Below the pieces are notes generated by a model. That model was given only the letters and a program-made list of their open reading frames with translations, was not told the origin of the DNA and ran no database searches. A stretch of DNA of 64,000 nt from contig OY829539.1 of the NCBI GenBank assembly GCA_963691705.1, positions 12,402,501 to 12,466,500 on the forward strand, read 5' to 3'. Each line of letters begins with the position of its first letter. Positions within the stretch are counted from its first letter, which is position 1. Source of the stretch: Viola odorata (Eukaryota; Streptophyta; Magnoliopsida; Malpighiales; Violaceae). A program made the position numbers and the translations under genes. Below, one piece after another: positions 47,979 through 58,925 of the stretch.

Positions 47979-48849
47979 AGGGTAATATGTAAAAACCCTT
48001 TGTACTATCCGCGAGAAATAGAAATCTTCCCTGATTTTTAAAACGCAAAATTCGTCTCTCCTGAACTACATTTTTCAAACAAATTGCCCATTTTCATTAA
48101 ATTTAGCCGTTAAATTTAACGAAACTTTATTTTTTATATCTATACATATCATTTCTTTTCTTTTTTTCTTTTTCCTTCGCATCTCATTTCTTTTTTTCTC
48201 TTTCCTCCTTCTCTACATCCACTCCCTTTTTATCAAAACTCATCATCCTCACCTCACCAACAACAACAACAACACCACCACCACCACCACTACCTCCACC
48301 TCCACCTCCACCTCCACCTCCATCTCCGCTCACCAACACCACTGCCACTACCACTATCTCCATCTCCACTCATCATCATTTTTTTTTTCTTTCACAACAA
48401 CACACCACTATCACCATTGATTTAATTTATACTTTTCTATTGTCTTGTATCTATTTGCACATATAAATCTTTTGGAGGAGTACCCAATTGCAATCTTGTG
48501 TAATAAAGCCTACAACAACAATAAATTGTAACTATCAAATTAAAAACCCCACCTTTAGCAAACAGATAAATCCATGGACAAAAAGCTCCAATCTTTACAT
48601 ATCAAAATAGAGAAAAAAAACACAAAAAAACAAAGGAAATGAAAACGAAAAGGAAAATTCATCATGAAATGGTGGAATACCCAACTAAGAAAGGATCAAA
48701 GGTGCTTCGAATTTAAAAATGGCTAAATTTAACAGATGGGGTAACTTTCTTAAAAAATATAGTCCAGCAGAGACGAATTGCGCGTTTTGTAGTCCAGTGG
48801 AGGTTTCTATTTTTCGCGGTCAGTAGAAGGAGCAAAAAATTATCACCCC
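47979..48849. mobile_element. Mutator-like non-autonomous element, 871 bp, long TIRs, 9-bp TSD
   Basis: The two ends are inverted repeats over about 130-145 bp: GCAAAATTCGTCTCTCCTG on the left matches, in complement, GCGCAATTCGTCTCTGCTGG on the right. Both are flanked by the same 9 bp, TTAATTTAA, at 47970-47978 and 48850-48858. Long TIRs with 9-bp duplications are the signature of Mutator-like elements. The interior has a (CCA)n/(CTC)n tract at 48,240-48,370 and no transposase. Confidence 0.9.
48240..48370. repeat. CAA/CCA/CTCCAC microsatellite tract
   Basis: Runs of CAACAACAAC, CCACCACCACCAC and CTCCACCTCCACCTCC within the Mutator-like element. On the minus strand it opens as a glycine/valine-rich frame of 61 codons, which is a composition artefact. 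Confidence 0.9.
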
Positions 48850-48858
48850 TTAATTTAA

Positions 48859-49480
48859 TATAGAGAAAAGAGATCGATCATTAATATAAAAAAAAATTAA
48901 AAATTGAGAATTAATCATCATTTTAGTAAACTGTGATTTACCCAAAATTGACATTTTATGAAAGACGGGTGGGAGTACTTCAACCAATTAAGATCTTATG
49001 ATGAGACATTACTTTTCCTATTAAAGTTTATTTCCCTCGTCACACGTTATTAAGCAAAGACCAAGTCCTTCTTAACTTCAATGCAGCATCTAGCCGTTGA
49101 GCTCAAATCTCTATCACTGTCACACCTCTTTACCGACTTCTCTAATTTCAAGTTTGAGTTTTGGAGAAGTAATTGTTTTAAATTATTTAATAGTATTATT
49201 TACTCTAATTGGTAGAGAGTCGAATAAAGACCGGAGAAGCTCTCATATTAAAGTGTGGATTAGTCTAATCTAAAAAGAAATCCGGAACACTAAACTTTAA
49301 AAAAAAAAAACTAAGAAAATGTCACAGCTCCTCAACTTGAAATCGCTGATTCTAATCACCGTCCAAAATTAAAATTAAATATTTCTAGAAATTACAGATA
49401 ATAATTAATAAGAGGAAAAGAGAAATTTTGACCTTTGAAAATTTTGACTTGCACCGAAAACGAACCCCACATTACCGCCT
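48859..49480. other. Upstream region of ERF gene 1
   Basis: AT-rich intergenic DNA leading into the ERF promoter. TTTTGACC and TTTTGACTT sequences at about 49,427-49,450 contain the TTGAC W-box core bound by WRKY factors. No other gene was seen. Confidence 0.5.
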
Positions 49481-49510
49481 TTGACTTTGCAATTCCTCAA
49501 CCTATTTAAG
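49481..49510 (+). promoter_or_regulatory. Proximal promoter block of ERF gene 1 (W-box core and TATA-like)
   Basis: TTGACTTTGC at 49481-49490, then CTCAACCTATTTAAG at 49496-49510, about 60-90 bp before the ATG. The same arrangement precedes ERF gene 2 on the opposite strand. TTGAC is the W-box core, and TATTTAA is the likely TATA element. Confidence 0.7.
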
Positions 49511-49568
49511 CCCTTTCACAAATTTCGAATTTTTCACACATTTTTTTATAAATTCACCAATTAACAAA

Positions 49569-50093
49569 ATGAGTAGCAGCACTGGTGATTATCCAAAGAT
49601 CCAACAAGAAAATGAAGCTAGCGGCGCTGATGAAGATGGTCATGATCTCGAGAAGACATACCACAAGTATAAGGGCGTTCGCCGCCGAAAATGGGGCAAG
49701 TGGGTGTCGGAGATCAGAATTCCGGGCAAGAAAGGGCGGCTCTGGTTAGGTTCTTACTCCACCCCGGAGGCTGCTGCGGTGGCTCATGACGTGGCTTCTT
49801 ATTGCCTCCGTGGACCCTCTTCGACACAAACCTTGAACTTCCCTACTCTCTCTATGCCTTCAAGTGTGAGGGACGACATGTCGCCCAAGTCCATCCAGAA
49901 AGCCGCATCCGATGCTGGCATGGCGGTTGATGCATACAGTGTGCTAAGTAGGTTGCCGGATAATATGGCGGAGGTGAACCTAGCTGGAAGTGGCGTCACT
50001 CATTGTGCTACGACAGGAGGTGGTCACGGTGGTGAGGAGAGAGAAGCTGGGGATGGTTATGGATTAAATATCTCCGTTGATGATTATCTCTAA
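49569..50093 (+). CDS. AP2/ERF-domain transcription factor, DREB-like group (gene 1)
   Basis: A single-exon gene of 174 residues. Residues 34-92 form one AP2 domain ([51 protein letters not shown]), so it is an ERF-type rather than an AP2- or RAV-type factor. The Val in KWVSEI is the residue typical of DREB members. The overall pattern resembles Arabidopsis ERF008-ERF014 (group II). After the domain, [19 protein letters not shown] is a helix shared with gene 2. The tail is acidic and ends ISVDDYL, a possible activation segment. It acts in the nucleus as a sequence-specific regulator; targets cannot be read from sequence. The start is the first ATG after a TATA-like element and leader. Confidence 0.93.
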   Translation: MSSSTGDYPKIQQENEASGADEDGHDLEKTYHKYKGVRRRKWGKWVSEIRIPGKKGRLWLGSYSTPEAAAVAHDVASYCLRGPSSTQTLNFPTLSMPSSVRDDMSPKSIQKAASDAGMAVDAYSVLSRLPDNMAEVNLAGSGVTHCATTGGGHGGEEREAGDGYGLNISVDDYL

Positions 50094-50499
50094 CAAGTTT
50101 TCAGTAAATTTGTTGATTTGGGAAAACAGTGCTAGAGCTGGAGATATGAATAGTATCCTCAAAACTGAGCTCAATATATATAAAAGTTAATTAGTTACGG
50201 ATGTGAGCTAAATTATACTCTTTTCGTCTAATATAATTAAGAATGTGTGATAATTGTATATTTTTATTGGTATTTTTCAAATTTATCATTTAAATTGCAT
50301 TTTTAGTTTTTCTAATGGAAAGTTAGTAGATAGTAATAATGAGGGGTAATGCTGGAAAGTAAAATATTAAAAAGAAAAATAAATAATCTCTATGGACAAA
50401 TAAAAAAGGAAAAAAGAAAATCTCTTCAAAAAGAGTAACTTTTACAAATTTTGACAAAAAATTGCATAAAAACAAGATAATTGAATTGGTACCCTAAAG
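50094..50499. other. 3' flank of ERF gene 1
   Basis: AT-rich 3' untranslated and spacer DNA up to the hAT target duplication. No feature was recognised. Confidence 0.5.
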
Positions 50500-51402
50500 T
50501 AGAGGTGAGATCGAATTCGTGGATTCGACCGATCTGATTCGATCTCACCCATCCGCTCTGATCCGAAGGCAAATCGGACGCTAGATCGGATCAGGATGTC
50601 AGAATCCGAACGTTTTCGGATTCTGACAGTCAATCCATATCCCTTATTAGTTATTATGTTGTTTACCCATATCCCATATCCGATAATCCATATCCCATAA
50701 ACCATCACACACGAAACCACCACCACCACAAAAAATCAAACCGATCACCACCACTTCAACGCCCAAACCGGCCACCACCCCCTCACTGTCCAAACAGACA
50801 AAATAACCGACCCGATCTACTCTAATCCGATGAAAACAAAATCCAAACCAATCAACAAACTACCAAATCAACACACCATCACTCTCACTCTCCTCAATCG
50901 CCACCGACTGACACCACCATCTCCTTAATCTTCGCCAACTCTGACCACCTGATTTACATTTCCTTCGATTCCCAGGCGCTGCTAAAGAAAGAATAGAAAG
51001 AGAAGAAGAGAGGAAGAAAGAAAAACAGAGAAAAAAGAAAGGAAGAAAGGAAGAAAGAAAGAAAAGAAAAGAGAGAGAGAGTGAGTCGTTGAAGAAGAAT
51101 AAAAAGGAAGGAAAAAAGAAAAAAAAGAAAGAAAAGTGGAGAGGGGTTGGGCTTCGGCCCAACCCATGGAAAAAAAGAAAAGAATAAAAATCCAAAAATA
51201 AATTATACTTTAAATTTTTTTCTGATAAATCCGAAAAATATCCGAAAATCATACCGAACCGATCCGATTCCGAACTCGTCGGATAAGTTTCGGATTCCCT
51301 AACAAAAAAATCAAAAAAAATTCAATCCGAAATTATCCGAATCCGAACTTATCCGATCCGAACTCGTCGGATTCCGATCCGAAATTCGAATTCTCACCCC
51401 TA
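50500..51402. mobile_element. Small non-autonomous hAT element, 903 bp
   Basis: Ends are TAGAGGTGAGATCGAATTCG on the left and, as complement of the right end, TAGGGGTGAGAATTCGAATT. Flanks are CCCTAAAG (50492-50499) and TCCTAAAG (51403-51410), an 8-bp duplication with one mismatch. GATCCGA/TCGGAT motifs are dense near both ends, as in hAT subterminal regions. The interior holds an ACC-rich stretch and a GAAAGAAAGG polypurine run at about 50,990-51,180. No transposase. Confidence 0.9.
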
Positions 51403-51505
51403 TCCTAAAGTAGTTATTTCCTCTTTTTTTTTTTAAATATCTTTCTAATCACGATTTTTTAGAAAATGTTTGACATCATTCACGTCAAATAATTTTAGTT
51501 AACTA

Positions 51506-51632
51506 CTCCCTCCGTTTTCAATTAACTGTCATTTTCCTACTGAATGTTACTGTATACTTTACTTAATTTTTTGGTGTTTGCTTTACTGAATGTTACTGTT
51601 TCAGAAAGTCAATTAATTGAAAACAGAGGGAG
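51506..51632. mobile_element. Stowaway-like MITE, 127 bp
   Basis: CTCCCTCCGTTTTCAATTAA on the left and its complement with one mismatch on the right, flanked by TA (51504-51505 and 51633-51634). An internal duplicate ACTGAATGTTACTGT occurs twice, 51 bp apart. Confidence 0.93.
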
Positions 51633-52212
51633 TATATTATAATTGATCAATGAGATTAAGACTTTTTTTTAAAATAAACGACACATTTTATAAATCACCT
51701 AAAATGACACAATTTTTTATTTTTTTTTCCACTCTTAAATTTTTGCACGCATGTATTAAGTTTTAAGTAAGTTTACTTTTTACGTGATAGCTGAAACCAA
51801 CAGCCGATTCAAATATATATATATGATGTTATTACACATTTATCCTTTTATTAATTTAAATATATAGTGAAAAATGTGTTACACGAACTTAGATGACAAC
51901 GAAAAAAATAATCAATGAAAAAAATTAGCAAAAATATAAGTTATATTATACATATTTCTAAAACAAATAAATTAAACATAAAAGACAGTTATAATTAATA
52001 ATTAACTTTTTATTTTTATTTTTACTGCCACAACAACATGTACCGACATGGAGTAATCATTTGCCACATATATATTATAATAAAATAATGATAAGTCAAT
52101 TATGAAATTATGAACCAAGAAGATATATATATGGTGTCCCAAATCTCTTTTCAGACTAGATTAATCAGCATCCCATCGTATTAAAGCTCAAAAACTGAAC
52201 TAAATAGTTTTT

Positions 52213-53133
52213 CCTCAATCCGGAAATATTTAACGTTTTGGTACTGAATCTTTGTCCCAAATTATTTGACGTTATCACTTTTCCAAACAAAAATTTCCTC
52301 CATTTGACAATTTAACCCCTACCTTCCTTAGTGCTTCCTCCTTTCCATTCTCAACCACATGTGACCTGTTGTTGTCTCTCTCTTCTCTCTCACTCCTCTC
52401 AACCACCGCTGGCCATTCCTCCCCACACTAGAACCACCATCCCCAAATAAATCAGCCACCACAACCGGATCCGACCACAAACCACCGTCTCCGCCTCGAT
52501 CTCTCCTCCACCCACCTATAACCTCTCGCTCTCTCTCTCTTCTCTCTCACTCCTCTCAACCACCATTGGCCACTCCTCCCCATACCACAACCCCAAATAA
52601 ACCAACCACCACAACCGGATCCGACCACTACAAGTCACCGTCTCCGCCTCGATCTCTCCTCCACCTACCACTAGATCTGGATCTAGATTATTTTTCAGAT
52701 TTGAATTTGTTGGCATGTATTTTGGTGAGAGAGATGGGTGGCTAGATTTTTTTGTTAGGAAAATGGTGGCCCGATTTTGCATGGTAAGAATCTGGCGAGG
52801 ACTGCCAGATTTTGTTGGTAAGGGTTTTGGTGAGGGATGGGTCCCGACTGAGCAGTAGTGGCTGAAAACGCCTCGAAAATTTCGAGTATTTTCGGGTTAG
52901 ATCCATTTGTTCTATTTTTTTCCTTCATGTTTTGATTCATTACTTATTTTAATTTCTAAAGATTTGATGGATATGGTGATGGTTGATGGTAATAGAGGTC
53001 GGTGTTGTGTCGAAAGAGAGAGAATGGTATATTCGTAAATTTGGAAGTGAATAAAAAGTAGAATTGGTAAATCAATTAGTACCTTAATTTTAGTTACTAT
53101 TCTAAAACGTCAAATATTTTCAAATAGAGGGAG
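52213..53133. mobile_element. Stowaway-like MITE, about 920 bp, with internal duplication
   Basis: The left end CCTCAATCCGGAAATATTTA and the right end, read in complement CTCCCTCTATTTGAAAATAT, continue into ATTTAACGTTTT and ATTTGACGTTTT. TA follows the right end (53134-53135); the left TA has been lost. The interior contains two copies of a 157-bp unit (see repeat) and a CTCTCTCT run. Confidence 0.75.
52378..52690 (+). repeat. 157-bp tandem duplication inside the MITE
   Basis: Two adjacent copies about 157 bp apart; for example CACTCCTCTCAACCACC starts at 52391 and 52548, and ACAACCGGATCCGACCAC at 52461 and 52611. The copies differ by a few substitutions and small indels. Confidence 0.85.
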
Positions 53134-53135
53134 TA

Positions 53136-54950
53136 GTATATAAGAGATTTTAAAATAAATACTACTCCAAAACTTCAACATAAGATTTTGAAATACCTCC
53201 ATGGGTCCTAAATGAAGTGTCTTTTGACTAATATATATGAGATGCTCATGTTATCTCGTTGTGATAATATTTATCAGGGTTTATTTATTTAATTTTGGAT
53301 TTTTTTAGGTGATAAATAATAAAATAATATTCTAAAAAAAGTAGAAAAATACTATCTTGCCTCGGAGTCAAAATTCAATTATTGCATGGTCTATAGACTA
53401 TGGAGTATGGAGGAGTATAAGCACAGTTCTTGATGTATTTGATATGTGAACAGTGTTTTCTTGAGATTCTGGTGGCTCTTGTTGACACTCCATTTCTGTC
53501 CTGGTCAGAAATGGGGCAATGACCAACTGCCAAATCATATAAATATTAAATAATACTCTTTTAGGATTTTTTTTAACCGTTTAGTTTGGGCTAAATTTTT
53601 TTTATTGTTTAGATATTCACTTTAAAAAGATTAATTGTTTTTTTTTTACTTCTTTTACATTTTCTAATAATAATTATGTCATAAATATCACCTAATAAAT
53701 TATAATATATTGTTTTACATTTTAACAATTATACTAATTCTTTCTGTTTTTTTTACTACTTTTAATTAAAAATAATAATTATTTTTTTCAGTTAATTGGT
53801 CAATTATAAAAAATCAAAAATATTGTTCAATAGAAGCCCCACACCCAAACCCAAGTGGATCACGTTGAAGTGTTAGGAATGTTGAAGTATCGAGAAATAA
53901 AAGTACACTTGCTTCTATCGTTACATCAGCACTTACGTATATATAGCAGTTTCTTTTCTTTATTTCTTTTGTTTTTCTTAATAATGTTATTTAGATCATT
54001 ACCAATACTTATTTTTACTAGGTGAGTGATAATTTTTATAAAATAAAAAAGTTAGATTTCAACTTCGAATTTCTTAATTTTCAATTCCTATTCATATTAA
54101 AGTGTACGAAAAAATTAACTATTGAGAATATTTACTTTCATAATTTCATAATTTCATTTTTCTAGACTTCACACAATAACTCAGGATTTAATCTCATAGA
54201 GATGATAAAAGATCTTTCGTCCCTAAATTCAATGGGATGAATTTCATCTCGATGATATCAAATCGGATCAATATCATAAATAACAATATGTTAGTTATCA
54301 AATCGCTTCATTGTCTAGAATTAAATAGCATAACATAGAAAATCTTTTATCCATATCGAATCAAAAAAAGGATTCCTGATCCACCAATGAAATTGAGAAT
54401 TTCTTTACTTCATTATTTTATTTTAATTTATTATTCTTTTATATTTTTTAATGACTTCTTTATATAATCAATATTATATAACTGCCTTTAACTTACATTA
54501 CAAACAATAAAAGCAAAAAGTGGAGGGAGATATTTTATTAATGACGTAATCTTATTGAAAAATAAAAAAGTTTGATAAAGACAAATTAGATTATAAAAAA
54601 AAAAGATCTAATATGCTATCAAATTCACTTTTTTATTTTAGAATTTGTTTTTTCTTCCGCAGAAATCCTTAAACCTAAAAAGGATTATTCATTCCCTCTC
54701 TATTTGTCCAAAGAAATAAGATTGTATTTCACTTAATATTTTTTTTAATAAAAAATTATATGTATAAATGAAAAAGAAATATAGTGATAAAAGTATTAGT
54801 AAAAATATGGACCCACATTTAAATTTCACCGCGCTTTAAAACAAATATATCCTCATATCCAATCATCTCTTAAAAAAAATATAACCTAATATCCAATCAT
54901 CTTATCACACTTCCGTAACTAGATTACTAAAAAAATATTAGTATCCATAG
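53136..54950. other. AT-rich spacer between the ERF genes
   Basis: No gene or transposon end was recognised. A short less AT-rich patch lies at 53,380-53,530 with no reading frame of note. The remainder is T- and A-run DNA. Confidence 0.5.
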
Positions 54951-54955
54951 TATCA

Positions 54956-55218
54956 CTCCCTCTGTGTTTTATTAGATGTCGTTTATGAAAAAATAATTTT
55001 GACTATTTGGTTGTCGTATTTCAATTTTTAAAATCATTTTTTTAATCAATGATAAAATTAATCCTAAATAATTTTAAATTAACCATTTTTTGGAAAAAAA
55101 ATTAAAAAAGATTGATTGATAATCAATGAGAATAGTTTAGTTAATAATTATAATATAATGATTGTCTTGATTATTGTGAAAACTGAAAAAACGACATCTA
55201 ATAAAATACGAAATGAAC
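54956..55218. mobile_element. Stowaway-like MITE, one end decayed
   Basis: The left arm CTCCCTCTGTGTTTTATTAG continues into ATGTCGTTT; the right arm in complement is CGTATTTTATTAGATGTCGT. They match for about 20 bp, but the outermost CTCCCTC is not preserved on the right. It lies 110 bp past the stop of ERF gene 2. Confidence 0.7.
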
Positions 55219-55327
55219 AATTTTTAAAGATTAATTTTGGGAATCTTAAAACCCATATTAATTGTACTCTTAATAATTTTACATATGGGAATGTGACTAA
55301 AAATAAAATTCAATAAATACCACAACT

Positions 55328-55831
55328 TCAATAAATATGATCATAATCATCAATGGACACATCTAGGCAGCAGCCACTCTCATAATTCACCTCCCTAATT
55401 TCCCTCCCATGAATAATCCCTTCTCTTTCCACATCATCCACTTCCATCGTATGACCACCATCGCGACACGTAGGGTGCAGCTCGTTGAGCACCAATTGTG
55501 CATCGACCGCCATGCCAGCGTCAGACGCTGCTCTTTGTATGGAACCGGGCGACATGTCGTCTGCCACACTTGCAGGGAGCAGCTGCATCAGGTGATGAGG
55601 GAAATTCAGCCTGTTCATGGAAGATGGTCCTCGCAAACAGTAGGAAGCAATATCATGTGCCACGGCAGCCGCCTCCGGGGTGGCGTAAGATCCTAACCAG
55701 AGCCGCTCTCGCGTCGCCGGAACCCTTATCTCCGACACCCATTTCCCCCATTTCCTGCACCGGACCCCATTGTATTTCCTAATTTCTTGATGAACACTGT
55801 TGCCATTCATTTCTTTTCCAAATTTGATCAA
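55328..55831 (-). CDS. AP2/ERF-domain transcription factor, DREB-like group (gene 2)
   Basis: A single-exon gene of 167 residues, paralogous to the gene at 49569-50093 and facing it. The AP2 domain (about residues 19-77) reads [36 protein letters not shown] and [15 protein letters not shown]. The post-domain helix [19 protein letters not shown] is shared, and the acidic end is again SIDDYDH. Compared with gene 1 it has Asn where a basic DNA-contact residue usually follows the first Tyr, and Cys between the two conserved Arg. The first ATG gives [12 protein letters not shown]; the Met at residue 8 could equally be the start. The shared promoter block supports a real, expressed copy. Confidence 0.9.
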   Translation of the reverse strand: MIKFGKEMNGNSVHQEIRKYNGVRCRKWGKWVSEIRVPATRERLWLGSYATPEAAAVAHDIASYCLRGPSSMNRLNFPHHLMQLLPASVADDMSPGSIQRAASDAGMAVDAQLVLNELHPTCRDGGHTMEVDDVEREGIIHGREIREVNYESGCCLDVSIDDYDHIY

Positions 55832-55892
55832 TAATTTGTTTTTTTTTGTGAAGAAATGAACTGTGAATGAAAAAGTTGGGGAGTAAGGAGTT

Positions 55893-55925
55893 CTTATATA
55901 TAGGTTGAAGAAATAGCAAAGTCAA
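55893..55925 (-). promoter_or_regulatory. Proximal promoter block of ERF gene 2 (W-box core and TATA)
   Basis: On the minus strand TTGACTTTGC is followed by TATTTCTTCAACCTATATAT and AAG, the TATA lying about 65 bp before the ATG. Order and spacing match the block before ERF gene 1, although the 5' flanks further out look unrelated by eye. Confidence 0.72.
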
Positions 55926-55957
55926 AAGTAAAACGTGGACAATGTCTTATTGGAATG

Positions 55958-56815
55958 CAAGGACGGATCCAGGGGGGGCCACCGTGGGCTGATGCCCACC
56001 CTGGGCTAATGGGAATTTTTTTTAGTATACAGCCCAGTCCAAATCTCTAATCTAACCCACCCTAAATTAATTGCCTTATTAAGTAAATTGATACCCAATC
56101 TGTTGTTAAATAATTAGTGCTACATCTCTAGATTAATTACATATCCTCAATTTCACAAATCGATTAACGGTTTGCTCCAATCTTGCATTTTAAATTAATT
56201 AGCCAAAGTTTCGTATTTTTAAAATTAAATTTTGGTCGTCCATCAATCGAATATTTCGTACGAATTGATGAATCGGCGAGTGATTTTAAAATATTTTAGT
56301 CGACTCCGTTTTTTATTTTGTGGTTGTTGGTCGGGATAAAATATTTTAGCCTTAATATTTATTTTTGTAGATATGGACAAATATTTGATTAAACCATCTA
56401 CTCAAGCACCATCAAATGTTGGTCCAAATGTTGGTAGACCAAGGCGGAAAGGTGAGCAAATTTCCAATGTACATCATTATCAAGTTGATTTATTTTATCA
56501 AGTCATTGATATGCAACTTCATGAGCTTAATAATCGATTTGATGAGAGGAATAGCGAATTACTCTTTTGTGTGGCATGCTTAAATCCAAGAGACTCCTTT
56601 GTTGCTTTCAATAAAGAGAAATTGCTTCAATTGACTCAATTTTATCAAGTTATCTAAATATTTGTTATTTAGTGACGGATACAAATACTCTTAAGCATTT
56701 GTTCAATTTTTCGTTCAGCTCGTTTGGTTTCCCTTTAAAATACCCCAAAAAAAATTTTCGGGGGCGCTGCCCCCGAACTCCCGCCCCCCTAAAAATCATT
56801 TCTAGATCCGTCATG
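55958..56815 (+). mobile_element. hAT-derived fragment with TTF/DUF4371-type transposase piece
   Basis: The left end CAAGGACGGATCCAG and the complement of the right end CATGACGGATCTAG are similar inverted repeats. GGGGGGGCC on the left and the GGGGGCGGGAG-type complement on the right give GC-rich ends. A matching 8-bp duplication was not found. Inside is one reading frame with transposase similarity. Confidence 0.72.
56373..56657 (+). pseudogene. Shortened hAT transposase frame (TTF/DUF4371 type)
   Basis: Ninety-four residues. The start MDKYLIKPSTQ is typical of the N-terminus of TTF-zinc-finger hAT transposases. After about 30 residues the frame reads HHYQVDLFYQVIDMQLHELNNRF and ELLFCVACLNPRDSF, which normally lies hundreds of residues later, near the C-terminal dimerisation domain. 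The catalytic middle is missing, and the frame stops just after LTQFYQVI. Confidence 0.75.
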
Positions 56816-57885
56816 AACTTTGAAAATAGACTTTTATATTTAGTTATAAGGTTGATTTTATGATTCTGGTCAATGAAACCAAAACCTTAATTATCCCAAA
56901 CATGGTAAAACTGTTTAAGCTGCATTAGTTTCTTAATTCTTTTTTCACCGTTAACAATATAATCTCGTTTTATTTTACTTTATAACTTAACCCCATATGA
57001 TATTAATGGACAGTTAATAAATTGCTTGCGGAGTGAATTTATGATAACATCAATGATTTGTGGCTCAAATCTTGACCGTCTGTTATCTACGAAGCGTCGG
57101 ATGGTCCTAATGTAAATATTTTGACAATCAAGTCAGTAACCAATAAATAGAATAATTAGATAATTATATTGAATAAGATAGTATGATTGAGAGATTGATA
57201 ATGATGATTGAGTTATGCCGAAATAAGATAGTTGATGCTGCCTAATAGGTAGTCTATATTTTTTTTTTGACTCTGAATCTAGCTAAAGGCGAGTTGTTGT
57301 ATCTATTTATAATAGTAAATTAGGTTTTATGGTTTTAACTATCAGATTAATAGTTTATTGGTTGTTTTATTAAAAACAAATATACTAGTAACTAAAAACT
57401 CGATTCGGGTTCAAATTTTACATTCACATATGAAAAAAAAAACTTAACCTCATATCTATTTTTCGTTATGCTAAGTCCAAGATAAAAAGAGCTTAAAGCC
57501 TTAAAGTAACAACTTGAAATGAAAATGACTTGATAGCATAATTAAAGGTTGTATTGTTGTTAGCTGCCATGTAAACATGAGAAGAAGTACTTACGTGGAA
57601 TTGGTCCCCTTAATTTTGAAGAGAGCTTTTAATGGTGAGCTCACCGGCTACAGTTAACCTTCACAAGTTGGAAGGTTCAAGAAACCGACCAAGAACATTT
57701 TGGTGCCAAGTTTAACAACAATTAGTCGGTCCAGGTCGGTTTTAGTTATCCCTCACATATATTTATAATATCTTTAATTTTGGCTTTATAAGGTTGAATT
57801 AAAGTTTATTTTAAAATATATCGTGTATCATTTTTATCAACTTGTATATATATAATAAAGAAAAATAATGATTAGTTGAAATATA
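56816..57885. other. AT-rich spacer
   Basis: No gene recognised. A (TA)n run begins near 57,880 and merges with the tail of the minus-strand LINE remnant. Confidence 0.5.
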
Positions 57886-57889
57886 TATA

Positions 57890-58925
57890 TATATATTTTT
57901 TTTTTGAAAGAGAAAATTTCCATTACTGAAATTTAGAGATAACAATCTAGTTGTTCAGGACATAAACCGTCCCAAAAATCAGACAGACCTATTACAAGGA
58001 CTCTTCTAGCGAGAGTATGAGCTTTTACATTAGCAGTTCTTCTAACATGAACAAAACTGCAAGAATTAAATTGCAACGCAAGACGAGAAATATTAGCAAC
58101 GATCACCCCCAAGGAGGAGAATAAGGGCGACTGAGAGTTCACAGCTTGAATCAACTCCAGGCAGTCAGTTAGGACTTGAACTCGACCATAACCACTATCT
58201 ATGGCAATCTCTAGGACTCTGCGCATGGCTAAACCTTCACCCACAGCAATATCCAAATGGAAAGAGACGCACTCGTGTCCAGAAAAAATACATCTTCCAT
58301 CACTCTCACGAGCAATGAAACCCAAACCACTGCTGGTAGGTCCAATCGCCGCATCAGTATTTAGACAGACGATCCCCACCCCTGGGTGGCACTAGTCAGC
58401 CGCAGGGGCCACAGTCACCGAGCTATTCTCGTCCCCAAATTTCTCGTTAACGACTCTGAACTCCTCAAGTAACCGAGCGTCACGGAAAAGGATCTCCTAG
58501 GGGGTCATGGATGTCGAGTTGAATACCAGGTCGTTCCTAGAGTTCCAAACAGCCCAAAGAATAACGATTACCTCTTCAAGAGTTGAAAGAGAAACCGTAT
58601 TCCTAAGATTACCAAGCTAGTTAACCACCGAAGCAGATGGAGTGAACTGACAGCCAGGCGGGAGGAGTCTTAAATTCCAGAAATTGAGTGTAGCCGAGCA
58701 GTGCAAGAAAAGATGGTCAATAGACTCAGTCGGCCCTTGACAAAGTGGGCAGAAGTCATCACCAATAATGCCTCTACTAAAAAGATTCTCCTTCGTTGGG
58801 AGACCGTTATGAACAAAACGTCAAATAAAGTTTTTACACTTCGGTGGAATTTGTAATTTCCACATAAAGGCCCACCAGAAGCGATCAGGAGGTTCAAGCG
58901 AAGGGAGTGATAGCAACTTTATTTT
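57890..58925 (-). pseudogene. LINE (L1-type) 3' remnant: zf-RVT and RNase H-like domains
   Basis: On the minus strand, from about 58,925, WKLQIPPKCKNFI, LPTKENLF and CPLCQGPTESIDHLFLHC form the zinc-binding domain found after the reverse transcriptase of plant LINEs. An in-frame stop interrupts it where Trp is expected (58,825 region). RNase H follows at 58379-57933: LNTDAAIG, GLGFIARESDG, LTDCLELI, HVRRTANVKAHTLA. Its first catalytic Asp is kept. A T-run at 57,896-57,905 is the minus-strand poly(A) tail. The 5' end is truncated, as is usual for LINEs. Confidence 0.88.

Noticed and set aside
48184..48369. Glycine/valine-rich 61-residue frame
   Set aside because: It is the translation of a (CCA)n microsatellite within a Mutator-like element.
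50860..51252. 130-residue Phe/Ser/Leu-rich minus-strand frame
   Set aside because: It is the translation of a GAAAGAAAGG polypurine run inside a hAT element; composition alone keeps it open.
55409..55782. Two 94-95-residue plus-strand frames
   Set aside because: They are antisense shadows of the AP2 domain of ERF gene 2, with no domain of their own.
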